Shown in pieces: positions 23,262-32,002 of a stretch of DNA of 64,000 bases (positions are counted from its first letter, which is position 1; every line of letters begins with the position of its first letter). The position numbers were made by a program, and so were the translations under genes. The notes below the pieces were generated by a model that was not told the origin of the DNA, searched no databases, and was given only the letters and a program-made list of their open reading frames with translations. Source of the stretch: Pseudomonas fluorescens (GTDB lineage: Bacteria > Pseudomonadota > Gammaproteobacteria > Pseudomonadales > Pseudomonadaceae); contig LR782234.1 in the NCBI GenBank assembly GCA_902825215.1, positions 2,542,001 to 2,606,000 of the forward strand, written 5' to 3'.

Positions 23262-24842
23262 ATGACTCAGATTCTCGGTCACAACTACATTGGCGGTCAG
23301 CGCAGCGCCGCTGGCAGCGTCAAACTGCAATCGGTCGACGCCAGCACCGGCGAAGCACTGCCGCACGATTTCATTCAGGCCACTGCCGAAGAAGTCGACG
23401 CCGCCGCCAAGGCTGCCGCAGCCGCATACCCGGCCTATCGCAGCCTTAGCGCTGAACGCCGTGCACAGTTTCTCGACGCGATTGCCGACGAGCTGGATGC
23501 CCTCGGCGATGACTTCGTCGCCGTGGTCTGCCGCGAAACCGCACTGCCGGCCGGGCGCATTCAGGGCGAACGCGGTCGTACCAGCGGGCAGATGCGTCTG
23601 TTTGCCAAGGTCCTGCGTCGCGGTGACTTCTATGGCGCACGCATCGATCAGGCGTTGCCCGATCGTCAGCCATTGCCACGCCCGGACCTGCGTCAATATC
23701 GCATCGGCCTCGGCCCGGTCGCGGTGTTCGGCGCGAGCAACTTCCCGCTGGCATTCTCCACCGCCGGCGGCGACACCGCAGCGGCGCTGGCCGCCGGTTG
23801 CCCGGTAGTCTTCAAGGCCCACAGCGGCCACATGGCCACCGCTGAGCTGGTCGCCGACGCGATCATTCGTGCAGCGGAAAAAACCGGCATGCCTGCCGGC
23901 GTGTTCAACATGATCTACGGTGGCGGCGTCGGCGAGTGGCTGGTCAAGCACCCGGCGATTCAGGCCGTCGGTTTCACCGGTTCGCTCAAGGGCGGCCGCG
24001 CGCTGTGCGACATGGCCGCAGCCCGTCCGCAGCCGATTCCGGTGTTCGCCGAGATGTCGAGCATCAACCCGGTGATCGTGCTGCCGCAAGCGCTGGCGAC
24101 ACGTTCGGAAACCGTCGCCCGCGATCTGACCGCCTCGGTGGTCCAGGGCTGCGGTCAGTTCTGCACCAACCCGGGTCTGGTCATCGCTATCCGCTCGCCG
24201 CAGTTCAGCGCGTTTGTGCAGCAGGTCGCTGCGGCAATTGGCGATCAGCCGGCGCAAACCATGCTCAACGCTGGCACCCTCGGCAGCTATGGCAAAGGCC
24301 TGGAAAAACTTCTGGCGCACACTGGCATCGAACATCTGGCCGGCAATCCGCAGCAGGGCAATCAGGCGCAACCGCAGCTGTTCAAGGCGGATGTCGGCCT
24401 GTTGATCAACGGCGATGAAGTGCTGCAGGAAGAAGTGTTCGGCCCGACCACAGTGATCGTTGAAGTGGCCGATCAGGCGCAACTCAGCGCCGCGCTGCAC
24501 GGCCTGCACGGCCAGCTCACCGCGACGATCATCGGCGAGCCGGCGGACTTCGAACAGTTCGCCGAACTGACGCCGCTGCTCGAACAGAAAGTCGGGCGCA
24601 TCCTGCTCAACGGTTATCCGACCGGTGTCGAGGTCTGCGATTCGATGGTTCACGGCGGGCCGTATCCGGCGACGTCCGATGCGCGCGGCACCTCGGTGGG
24701 CACGCTGGCGATCGATCGTTTCCTGCGCCCGGTGTGCTTCCAGAACTACCCGGACAGCTTGCTGCCCGAGCCGCTGAAGAACGCCAACCCGCTGCGCATT
24801 CAACGACTGGTGGATGGCAAGCCATCGCGTGAGGCGATCTAA
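23262..24842 (+). CDS. Aldehyde dehydrogenase (NADP+), alpha-ketoglutarate semialdehyde type
   Basis: A 526-residue enzyme. Its length and the GCGQFCTNPG active-site segment (catalytic cysteine) with FAEMSSINPV (catalytic glutamate) are those of the alpha-ketoglutarate semialdehyde dehydrogenase group, not of the ordinary 490-residue family. It gives alpha-ketoglutarate as the end product of the Weimberg-type pathway. AAGGAG overlaps the araD1 stop and precedes the ATG by 6 nt. Confidence 0.9.
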   Translation: MTQILGHNYIGGQRSAAGSVKLQSVDASTGEALPHDFIQATAEEVDAAAKAAAAAYPAYRSLSAERRAQFLDAIADELDALGDDFVAVVCRETALPAGRIQGERGRTSGQMRLFAKVLRRGDFYGARIDQALPDRQPLPRPDLRQYRIGLGPVAVFGASNFPLAFSTAGGDTAAALAAGCPVVFKAHSGHMATAELVADAIIRAAEKTGMPAGVFNMIYGGGVGEWLVKHPAIQAVGFTGSLKGGRALCDMAAARPQPIPVFAEMSSINPVIVLPQALATRSETVARDLTASVVQGCGQFCTNPGLVIAIRSPQFSAFVQQVAAAIGDQPAQTMLNAGTLGSYGKGLEKLLAHTGIEHLAGNPQQGNQAQPQLFKADVGLLINGDEVLQEEVFGPTTVIVEVADQAQLSAALHGLHGQLTATIIGEPADFEQFAELTPLLEQKVGRILLNGYPTGVEVCDSMVHGGPYPATSDARGTSVGTLAIDRFLRPVCFQNYPDSLLPEPLKNANPLRIQRLVDGKPSREAI

Positions 24843-24856
24843 AGCCCACCAGCTGT

Positions 24857-24963
24857 TGATCGTTCCCACGCGCAGCAAAGGAATGCCTCTAGGGACGCTC
24901 CGCGTTCCAATGGGACGCAGAGCGTCCCGGGCTGCATTCCCACGCAGAGCGTAGGAACGATCA
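24857..24963. repeat. Dispersed GATCGTTCCCACGC repeat
   Basis: About 107 bp, TGATCGTTCCCACGC to the mirrored GCGTAGGAACGATCA, with one base change in the right arm. It lies just after the aldehyde dehydrogenase stop and may serve as transcript end. Confidence 0.88.
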
Positions 24964-24993
24964 TCTGCCAGTTATTTGATGACTGACACACTG

Positions 24994-25020
24994 CCTTCGC
25001 GAGCAGGCTCGCTCCCACAC
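24994..25020. repeat. Solitary REP arm
   Basis: CTTCGCGAGCAGGCTCGC then TCCCACAC, a single REP without its inverted partner, 73 bp before the DUF5629-like gene. Confidence 0.85.
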
Positions 25021-25093
25021 GGGTTCCAGCAAGGTCTCTGGATCACATTAAGCTATCATTGGCCCTTTCCCCCCCCAAGAAAGACTGTTTGCC

Positions 25094-25393
25094 ATGACTG
25101 CCCAAACCCTTCTCAACGCCCTCGAACACTGCGGTATGGTCGAAATCGACGGCCTGCACGCCTTCGAATTCGCCCTCGACGAGGACGACAACCTGCACAT
25201 CGAATGCATCGATGGTCGCGAGGCCAAACATTGGGAATTCACGCCGGCACAAGTCGAGGCCGCAACCTTCGATGAAGCGCTGCAGAGCTGGCTGATCATC
25301 GGTTACGCCAGCCACACCAAGACCACGGGCGAACACCGCCTGGTCTGCCTCGGCGATGTAGTCAGCAGCAGCGACGATGAGGATGAACAATAA
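25094..25393 (+). CDS. Small acidic protein, probably DUF5629 family
   Basis: A 99-residue soluble protein starting MTAQTLLNALEHCGMVEIDG and ending in an acidic tail (SSSDDEDEQ). There is no signal peptide or membrane segment. I recognise the pattern as a pseudomonad-specific small family (DUF5629) but with moderate certainty. The stop overlaps the next start as TAATG, so it is coupled to the lactonase gene. Function unknown. Confidence 0.8.
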   Translation: MTAQTLLNALEHCGMVEIDGLHAFEFALDEDDNLHIECIDGREAKHWEFTPAQVEAATFDEALQSWLIIGYASHTKTTGEHRLVCLGDVVSSSDDEDEQ

Positions 25394-26568
25394 TGAAGAT
25401 GCGTAATTTCTGGCCGTTGCTGATGGCCGGCAGCGTTGGTGCAATGGGCTTTTCCAGCGCCTACGCGGAAAACTTCCAGTTGCTGGTCGGCTCGTACACC
25501 GCCGGCAGCAGCGAAGGCATTTACCGGATGAACTTCGACAGCGTCACCGGCCAGATCGCCGCCAAGCCGCTGCAAGTGGTCAAGACCGAAAACCCGTCGT
25601 GGCTGACCCTGTCCAGAGATCAGAAACGCCTGTTCGTGGTCAACGAAAACGGTCCGGGCCAGCAGGACCCGGTCGGCCGTGTCAGCAGTTTCGCCATCGA
25701 TCCGAAAACCCATGCCCTGAGCCTGATCAATCAGGTGCAGAGCCTGGGCAACGAGCCGACCCATTCCAGCCTCAGCGCTGACGCCAGCCACTTGTTCGTC
25801 AGCAACTATTCGGTGGTGGAAGATCCGGGCGGCACCCTGGCGGTGCTGCCGGTCGGCGCCGACGGCAAGCTCCAGCCAGTCGTGCAGATGAGCGCGCACC
25901 CGGCCAGCGGGGTCAATCCTGAGCGTCAGGCGTCCAACCACGTGCACTCGACGGTGTCCTCGCCGGATGGCCGCTACGTGTTCTCCAACGATCTGGGCGC
26001 GGACAAGATCTTCATCTATCAATTCGACCCGAAAGCCAATCCGCACCTGCCGCTGACGCCTGCCAAGACGCCGTCGGTGGCATTGCCGGCCGGCAGCGGC
26101 CCGCGTCATCTGCTGTTCAGCACCGATGGCAAGCACGCCTGGCTGACCATGGAAATGAGCGCGCAGGTTGCGGTGTTCGACTACAAGGATGGCGTACTGA
26201 CCCAGACGCAACTGGTCGATCTGGCCGCCGGCCAGCCGACTTCGGACAAGGCCGGCGCTGCGTTGCATGCCTCGGCGGACGGCAAGTTTCTCTACGTCAG
26301 CAACCGTGGCACCGCCAATCAACTGGTGGTGTTTGCCATCGATGCGGCCAGCGGTCAGTTGAAAGAGCTGCAAAAACGCTCGGTGGAAGGCGACCATCCG
26401 CGTGAATTCGCCCTCGATCCGAGTGGGAAATTTGTGCTGATCGCCAACCAGAAGAGCAACGAGATTGTCGTCGTCGAGCGCGATGGCAAGACCGGCCTGC
26501 TCGGCAAAACCGTGCAGAAACTGCCGATCGACGCGCCCAGCGACTTGAAGTTTCTAGTGCGACAATAA
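25393..26568 (+). CDS. Periplasmic lactonase-family seven-bladed beta-propeller (Pgl-like)
   Basis: A 391-residue precursor. The signal peptide is MKMRNFWPLLMAGSVGAMGF followed by SSAYA. The mature protein begins with the lactonase motif FQLLVGSYTAGSSEGIYRMNFD. Repeated blades contain HLFVSNY, ASNHVHSTVSSPDGRYVFSNDLG, GPRHLLFSTDGKHAW and DHPREFALDPSGKFVLIANQ. Family members include cytosolic 6-phosphogluconolactonase; the signal peptide puts this one outside the cytosol. It may open aldonolactones and so feed the neighbouring sugar-acid pathway, but the link is only positional. Confidence 0.88.
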   Translation: MKMRNFWPLLMAGSVGAMGFSSAYAENFQLLVGSYTAGSSEGIYRMNFDSVTGQIAAKPLQVVKTENPSWLTLSRDQKRLFVVNENGPGQQDPVGRVSSFAIDPKTHALSLINQVQSLGNEPTHSSLSADASHLFVSNYSVVEDPGGTLAVLPVGADGKLQPVVQMSAHPASGVNPERQASNHVHSTVSSPDGRYVFSNDLGADKIFIYQFDPKANPHLPLTPAKTPSVALPAGSGPRHLLFSTDGKHAWLTMEMSAQVAVFDYKDGVLTQTQLVDLAAGQPTSDKAGAALHASADGKFLYVSNRGTANQLVVFAIDAASGQLKELQKRSVEGDHPREFALDPSGKFVLIANQKSNEIVVVERDGKTGLLGKTVQKLPIDAPSDLKFLVRQ

Positions 26569-26572
26569 GCCA

Positions 26573-26600
26573 CAGGCCCCGTTCTACGGGGCCTGCGTCT
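26573..26600 (+). terminator. Terminator after the lactonase gene
   Basis: CAGGCCCCG (26573-26581) pairs perfectly with CGGGGCCTG (26587-26595); the following T run is short. Confidence 0.8.
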
Positions 26601-26723
26601 TTGTATTAATTACGCTGATAACGGCTAATGCTACAAAAGATTTCAAGCGGCAACCCTGCAGCGTTACGTTTGTTTCACAGCCCGACCGGGCAAACCAAGC
26701 AAACGAACACGAGGGTTACCGCC

Positions 26724-26903
26724 ATGAACTTCAATCTCTTCTCCGTTATCGCCGCCTCCGCCATTTCCGCCACCGTGGTACTGCCTGCCGGTGCCAACGT
26801 CGAAATCGCCGAGAAAAAATCCCATACCCAGAGCTACACCCAGAAATACCTGCAACAAAGCGCTAACTTCTACGCCGCGCTGGATCACAAAACCCAGGCC
26901 TGA
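26724..26903 (+). CDS. Small secreted protein of unknown function
   Basis: A 59-residue precursor starting MNFNLFSVIAASAISATVVL, then PAGANVEIAEK. The signal peptide is clear (cleavage probably after ANA-like PAGA). The mature part of about 34 residues is polar with YTQKYLQQSANFYAAL. The start at 26724 has GAGGGTTACC just upstream; a longer frame from 26628 is not protein-like. It is bounded by terminators on both sides, so it is a single-gene unit. Confidence 0.7.
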   Translation: MNFNLFSVIAASAISATVVLPAGANVEIAEKKSHTQSYTQKYLQQSANFYAALDHKTQA

Positions 26904-26918
26904 AATTCCCGTCACCTG

Positions 26919-26979
26919 AAAAGGGCTGTCGAAGGCTGCGATTTACGTCAAAGATCGCAGCCTTCGACGGCCCTTTTTT
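26919..26979 (+). terminator. Long hairpin terminator
   Basis: A 24-bp stem with one G-U pair (26919-26942 with 26954-26977), loop of 11, then T6. The inner part (GATCGCAGCCTTCG) resembles a hairpin found widely at pseudomonad gene ends. Confidence 0.9.
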
Positions 26980-26997
26980 GCGCGCGCTCAGCGCCAC

Positions 26998-27129
26998 TGA
27001 TCGTTCCCACGCGCTACGTTTTTGATCGTTCCCACGCTCTGCGTGGGAATGCCTCTAGGGACGCTCCGCGTTCCAATGGGACGCAGAGCGTCCCCGGCTG
27101 CATTCCCACGCAGAGCGTGGGAACGATCG
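26998..27129. repeat. Dispersed GATCGTTCCCACGC repeat with a partial extra arm
   Basis: A full element from about 27024 to 27129 is preceded by a second, partial left arm (TGATCGTTCCCACGCGCTAC at 26998 on). It looks like one copy inserted next to the relic of another. It fills much of the 375-bp gap before the next gene; the rest (27130-27278) shows only a putative promoter region. Confidence 0.85.
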
Positions 27130-27278
27130 GTACGATCAGCCATAGGTTTCTTCAAGCGAGGGGATAGAGCGGGTAAATAATCAACGAAGCTGATGTTTAC
27201 TATGGCAAACCCTGAGTGGTTGCTACGGCTTTTTTGATTGATTCTGTGGGCATCGAAACCTGCCTACGGGAGAACACC

Positions 27279-27491
27279 ATGGCCAGCGCAATCATTCACT
27301 CCGCCAAACGCGGCGCCTACCTGGCCATTGGTGTGTACCTGGCTGTGGTGCTGTTCGTCAGCATCGCCTCGCAGATGGAACATAGCTTCGACGCGCCAAT
27401 CGACGTCGCCCATCCCGGTGTCCAGTTCGAATTGCGCTCGCAGAGCGTGATGGTCGATCGGGCCGAACTCGCAGGAGTCGGCGGCGCATGA
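27279..27491 (+). CDS. Small membrane protein of unknown function
   Basis: A 70-residue protein starting MASAIIHSAKRGAYLAIGVY. There is one transmembrane helix (about 13-31), then a polar tail. The start at 27279 follows GGGAGAACACC. Its stop overlaps the next gene as ATGA, so the two small proteins are made together. I do not recognise the family. Confidence 0.65.
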   Translation: MASAIIHSAKRGAYLAIGVYLAVVLFVSIASQMEHSFDAPIDVAHPGVQFELRSQSVMVDRAELAGVGGA

Positions 27492-27745
27492 AAGGCTACA
27501 GATTCTGGGTGATCGCCGGTCTGGCGTTCTTCACCAACGGCACTTCGTTATTAGGCATAGGCCAAGGCTCGGTTGGCGCGCTGGCCAGGGCCATAGAGGC
27601 CAATCACAGCATCGCTCACAACATAGAACGCGCCAACACGCTGGGGCTGATGGCCGGCAATCCACCGGCCAAGGTCACAGTGGACTTCCTCGGCCCGTTC
27701 GAAGTCGATTGCATGGCGCTGGGCATGTGCCAGGTGCTGGCCTGA
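27488..27745 (+). CDS. Small exported or membrane protein of unknown function
   Basis: An 85-residue protein starting MKGYRFWVIAGLAFFTNGTS, with a hydrophobic N-terminus that could be a signal or anchor. Two cysteines occur near the end (DCMALGMCQ), which could form a periplasmic disulfide. Coupled to the preceding gene. No family recognised. Confidence 0.65.
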   Translation: MKGYRFWVIAGLAFFTNGTSLLGIGQGSVGALARAIEANHSIAHNIERANTLGLMAGNPPAKVTVDFLGPFEVDCMALGMCQVLA

Positions 27746-27767
27746 TCGAGCCGCGCTGAGCGCCGAG

Positions 27768-28364
27768 CTACTTCTTCATGATCGACGTGAACAGTTCAGA
27801 CTCGAGCAACCGCTGCAACCATCCCTGTAACGCCACATACGGCGTCTGCGCGAACCACTCGCGATCGACATGGGCGAACTGGCGAATGAACGGCAGCAGG
27901 GCGACGTCGGCGAGGCTGAGCTGATCACCCAGCAAGTAGTCCTGATCCGCCAGCATCAGGTCCAGCGAATGGACGATCATTTCGCATTCCATGCGATAGA
28001 CCTCCATCGGTTTTTCCGGGTAGCGCTCGGCGTACTTGTAGTGATTCAGTGACGTCTTGAACTGCGTGTCGTTGGTCTCGATCAGCATATCGGCGACGAG
28101 CTGCGCGCCGGGATCGCTCTTCAGGCGCCAGTCATCCGGATCATGCTGCTCCAGGGCCCAGCGCATGATCGCCAGGCTTTCATCGATCACCCGGCCGTTG
28201 GCATTGAGCACCGGCACCGTGCCTTTGGGCGACAGCGCGAGCATCTCGGCCGGTTTGTCCTTGAGGCTGACCTCGACGATTTCCACCGGCACACCCGAGT
28301 AATGCAAAGCCATCCGCGCACGCATTGCATACGGGCAGCGGCGAAAGGAATACAGCGTGTTCAT
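27768..28364 (-). CDS. Glutathione S-transferase family protein
   Basis: A 198-residue protein. The N-terminal thioredoxin-fold half has FRRCPYAMRARMAL, in which C10 is the probable catalytic residue, and the glutathione-binding GTVPVLNANGRVIDESLAIM. The C-terminal helical half includes LLGDQLSLADVALLPFIRQ. The start overlaps the sbcC stop by 4 nt, so it is expressed from the sbcDC operon, an unusual pairing of DNA repair with a thiol enzyme. Confidence 0.9.
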   Translation of the reverse strand: MNTLYSFRRCPYAMRARMALHYSGVPVEIVEVSLKDKPAEMLALSPKGTVPVLNANGRVIDESLAIMRWALEQHDPDDWRLKSDPGAQLVADMLIETNDTQFKTSLNHYKYAERYPEKPMEVYRMECEMIVHSLDLMLADQDYLLGDQLSLADVALLPFIRQFAHVDREWFAQTPYVALQGWLQRLLESELFTSIMKK

Positions 28365-31300
28365 TTCACCTCCAGAGTACTCAAACCATTGCCTTGGCGC
28401 TGCACCTGAATCTGCACCGGAATGCGCTCGTGCATTTCCTGCACATGGGAGATCACCGCGACCTTGCGACCCTGCGCCTGCAAGCCGTCAAGGGCGTCCA
28501 TCGCCAGTTGCAGGGATTCCGGATCGAGGCTGCCAAAACCTTCGTCGATAAACAGCGATTCGATTTTCAGCGTGCTTGAGGCCATCGACGCCAACCCCAA
28601 TGCTAGCGCCAGCGACACCAGGAAGGTTTCGCCACCGGACAGCGAATGCACCGAGCGCAGTTCATCGCCCATTTCCGTGTCCAGCACCAGCAGGCCGAGC
28701 ATGCTGCCGCCGCGTTTGAGGCGATAGCGTTTGACCAGTTGGCGCAACTGCACGTTGGCGTGATGCACCAGCAAATCAAGATTGTAGGCCTGGGCGATCT
28801 TGCGGAAAGTGTCGCCGGTGGCCGAGCCGATCAGCGCACTGAGGCGCGCCCAGCGCTGATATTCGGCGTATGCCTCTGCGATCTGCTGTGCCAGAGCCTG
28901 ATTGGCGTTCTGCCGGCGCTGGTCTTCGACTTGTTCGGCGCGCAGTTCGGCGCATTGCTGCTCGCTCACGGCGAACTGGTTTTGCAGGTCGGCGAGGGCG
29001 TTGGCCAGTTGTTCGGCGTCGAGGTTGCCGTTGTGCTGCGCCTGATGATCGAGCAGACGCTGGTCGCGCTCCTGCAACAACACCTGCGCCTGTTCGATGG
29101 CTTTCTCGTTGTGCTGCAAGCGCTGGCGCAATTCGCTCAGTTGCGCGTCGTCGACCTGTAACAACACCTCGAGACCCTGGTCATCCAGCTCCGGATGACG
29201 GCCCCGCCAATCGGCAAGCTTGCCGCGCAAGTCCTGATCTTCGCTGTGCAGCGCTTGCAAACGTTCCTGCTGCGCCTTGAGTTCGGCGCCGATCTGCACG
29301 AGTTGCGTACGCACACTTTGCAGTTCCTGCGCGGTGCTGGCTTCGCTGCCGCGCGCCTGTTCGACCGCCTGTTCGAGTTGCTGCTGCCACTGCTCGGCGC
29401 TGCTGTGTTCGCCGAGCAGTTGCGCGAGTTTCTGCTGGCAAGCCTGCTGCTGCTCGGTCAAACCGTTGAGTTGCGCTTCGGCGCTGTGCAACTGCTGGGC
29501 GCGGGTCTGCTGGCGGTCCTGTTCCTTCTCCAGCGTCTGCTGGCGCTGCAGCTGTTCGGCCTGTTCTTCCTTGTGCTGATCGAGCTGAGCCAAACGCTCG
29601 GCGATCTGCCGGTCGAGTTGCATGAAGGTCGCGGCCGGTTCCTGGCGCAAGGCTTCAAGGGTGTCGGCGGGTAGCAGGCTGGCGAACGCGGCGAGTTCTT
29701 CGTCGAGACGCTGACGGTCGCTGCTCAGTTCGCGCTGCTGGTTGCTCAATTGCTGCGCAGCTTGCTGATGCGCGGTTTCGGCCTGGCGCAGTTGCTGAGT
29801 CAGGCGCGCGGCGTCCTGTTGCAGGGTGAGCAGGGCGCTCTGGCGCTGCTCGTCCTGGCTGATGCTCTGGTTCAGTTGCTCGTTTTGCCGGGTCAGCCAG
29901 GCGTCGCGCTTGGCCGCGTCCTGATCAAGCAGTTGCGCTGCCAGCGGATGCGCTTCGAGGCTTGGCGCCAAGGCTTGTTGCTGCGCGGTCAGTTGTTCCT
30001 GTTGCTGCAACAGTTCTTTCTGCTGCGCGATCACGCCGCCGACTTCGGCGCGCAGTTCGGCGAGCTTTTCCTTGAGCTGATCGACCACCCGCTGGGCGTT
30101 GGCCTGTTCGCTTTCATCATGACGACCGAGGCTTTGCAGCAGTGCTTCGGGCTGATGATACGGGTGCTCGTTGCTGCCGCAGACCGGGCACGGCTGATCG
30201 TCCTGCAACTGCGCGCGCAACTCCTCGACACTGGCACTGCGCGCCAGACGCTGGCGCTCAAGCAGCTCGCGGGTGACGTTGAGGGTCTGCTCGGCGACGG
30301 TCAGCTCGGCTTTGCTTTTCACCCCGTCCTGAGTCAGTTGCTCGCGCTGCTGCTGGGCGCTGAGCAGGCGTTGTTGCAGTTCGCTGCTGCGCTGGTCGAG
30401 GTCCTGTTGGCTGGCCCACAGACGCGACAGATCTTCGAAGGCGCGCAACTGTTTGCGGTTGTCCTGCAGCAACGTGCCGAGCAGGCCGATCTGTTCGGCA
30501 ACCGCATCGGGCTCGGCGCCAGCCTCCTTGAACAGCACTTCGAGTTGCTGCTTTTGCGCGGTCAGGGCATCTGCGCTGCGGGCGGCGTTGTCTTCGAGGC
30601 TGGCCAGTTCCGTCTGGCCCTTGTTCAAACGATTGCCGATCAGCATCAGCTGTTGCAGGCGATCGCGGTAGGCATTCCAGGCGTCGCTCAGCGGCGCCAG
30701 ATGGGCGCTTTGCTCCAGCTCGCTGGCGATGCGCTGCAAACGTTCGGCGGCCTCGGCCTGCTTATTCTGCAAAGCCTGAATGGCCTGCTGGCCGTCGGTG
30801 CAGGCCTGCTGCGCCGCGAGTTTGGCCTCGGAACTTTGCGCGACGTCCTTGACCAGACGGGCGAGGGCGCTTTGTTCTTCAAAGGCCTGACGCAACAGCG
30901 GCGCGTTTTCGCTTTGCCGTTGTTGCGCCTGGCTCAGGGCGCCTTTCGCGGCCTCAAGCGTTTGCTCCAGTTGCGTCTGGCGCTCGCTCAGTTCGGCGTG
31001 TTGTTGCGTGTGCGCGGCGATCTGCGCGGCCAACGGCGTGAGCAGTGCATCGAGTTCGGTCTTGCGGGCGAACTGGTGCCGTTGCGGGGCCAGTTGCTCG
31101 AGTTGGCTCAGCTTGACCCGCTCACCGGCCAGCGCTTGCCATTGCTGCTGCGCGCTGTGCAATTGCTCGGCGGCGGCTTGCTGCGAGTCCTGCAACAGGC
31201 GCAGATCCTTGAGCCAGCCGTGCTGCTGCTCAAGTTGTTTGAGCTGCGCCTGTTGCAGCTTCATTTGTTGCTGCGCGGCGCTGCAACGCGCGTCCAGCTC

Positions 31301-32002
31301 GGCGCGGGCTTCAGGGGCGAGCGGGGTAACGCCGCTGGCCTGATCCTGCAACAGCTTGTGCGCTTCGCGGGCCTCTTTGGTCTTGTCAAAGGCGCGGCGA
31401 CCGAGGCGCGTATACAGCGCGGTGTCGGTGAGTTTTTCCAGCAATTCGCTGCGATCGTTGTCGTCCGCCTTGAGGAACGCGCTGAACTCACTCTGCGCCA
31501 GCAACACGGCGCGGGTGAACTGCTCGAAGTTCAGGCCCAGCGCGGCTTCGAGCTGGGTTTTGTACTCGCCTTTCTGGCTGGCGAGCAACTGATCCTGATC
31601 GATATCGCGCAGGCTTTGCCGACTGGCCTGCAACTTGCCGCCGGCCTTCTCGCGAGCACGATTGGCTTCCCAGCGCGCGCGATAGCGTCGACCGTCAACA
31701 CCGACAAAATCCACCTCGGCATAGCCTTCGCCGGTGCCACGACGCAGCAAGGTGCGCGGATCACCGGTGGCGATTTCACCGTCGGCGTCAGGGACCTTGG
31801 CGTCGCGGCCAGTGTTGTTGAGGCGCGGCACCGCACCGAACAGCGCCAGGCACAAGGCATCGAGCAGCGTGCTTTTGCCGGCGCCGGTCGGGCCGGTGAT
31901 CGCGAACAAGCCAGCGCTGGCCAGCGGTTCGGCGGTGAAATCGATTTCGAACGGGCCGGCCAGCGAGGCCAGGTTCTTCAAACGAATGGCGAGAATCTTC
32001 AT
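28361..32002 (-). CDS. sbcC: SbcC, ATPase subunit of the SbcCD nuclease
   Basis: A 1213-residue SMC/Rad50-like ATPase that tethers DNA and works with SbcD on hairpins and ends. Walker A is GPTGAGKSTLLDAL (about 37-50). Long Gln/Leu/Ala-rich coiled-coil arms surround the zinc hook CPVC at about 603-606. The signature is SLSGGETFLVSLALALGLA and Walker B is SLFIDEGFGSLD near the C-terminus. The length is slightly over that of E. coli SbcC (about 1050), through longer coiled coils. Overlaps sbcD upstream and the GST gene downstream by 4 nt each. Confidence 0.97.
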   Translation of the reverse strand: MKILAIRLKNLASLAGPFEIDFTAEPLASAGLFAITGPTGAGKSTLLDALCLALFGAVPRLNNTGRDAKVPDADGEIATGDPRTLLRRGTGEGYAEVDFVGVDGRRYRARWEANRAREKAGGKLQASRQSLRDIDQDQLLASQKGEYKTQLEAALGLNFEQFTRAVLLAQSEFSAFLKADDNDRSELLEKLTDTALYTRLGRRAFDKTKEAREAHKLLQDQASGVTPLAPEARAELDARCSAAQQQMKLQQAQLKQLEQQHGWLKDLRLLQDSQQAAAEQLHSAQQQWQALAGERVKLSQLEQLAPQRHQFARKTELDALLTPLAAQIAAHTQQHAELSERQTQLEQTLEAAKGALSQAQQRQSENAPLLRQAFEEQSALARLVKDVAQSSEAKLAAQQACTDGQQAIQALQNKQAEAAERLQRIASELEQSAHLAPLSDAWNAYRDRLQQLMLIGNRLNKGQTELASLEDNAARSADALTAQKQQLEVLFKEAGAEPDAVAEQIGLLGTLLQDNRKQLRAFEDLSRLWASQQDLDQRSSELQQRLLSAQQQREQLTQDGVKSKAELTVAEQTLNVTRELLERQRLARSASVEELRAQLQDDQPCPVCGSNEHPYHQPEALLQSLGRHDESEQANAQRVVDQLKEKLAELRAEVGGVIAQQKELLQQQEQLTAQQQALAPSLEAHPLAAQLLDQDAAKRDAWLTRQNEQLNQSISQDEQRQSALLTLQQDAARLTQQLRQAETAHQQAAQQLSNQQRELSSDRQRLDEELAAFASLLPADTLEALRQEPAATFMQLDRQIAERLAQLDQHKEEQAEQLQRQQTLEKEQDRQQTRAQQLHSAEAQLNGLTEQQQACQQKLAQLLGEHSSAEQWQQQLEQAVEQARGSEASTAQELQSVRTQLVQIGAELKAQQERLQALHSEDQDLRGKLADWRGRHPELDDQGLEVLLQVDDAQLSELRQRLQHNEKAIEQAQVLLQERDQRLLDHQAQHNGNLDAEQLANALADLQNQFAVSEQQCAELRAEQVEDQRRQNANQALAQQIAEAYAEYQRWARLSALIGSATGDTFRKIAQAYNLDLLVHHANVQLRQLVKRYRLKRGGSMLGLLVLDTEMGDELRSVHSLSGGETFLVSLALALGLASMASSTLKIESLFIDEGFGSLDPESLQLAMDALDGLQAQGRKVAVISHVQEMHERIPVQIQVQRQGNGLSTLEVK

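Noticed and set aside
22281-24878. An 865-codon minus-strand frame opposite araD1 and the aldehyde dehydrogenase
   Set aside because: Same antisense pattern; the plus-strand genes have clear motifs and ribosome sites.
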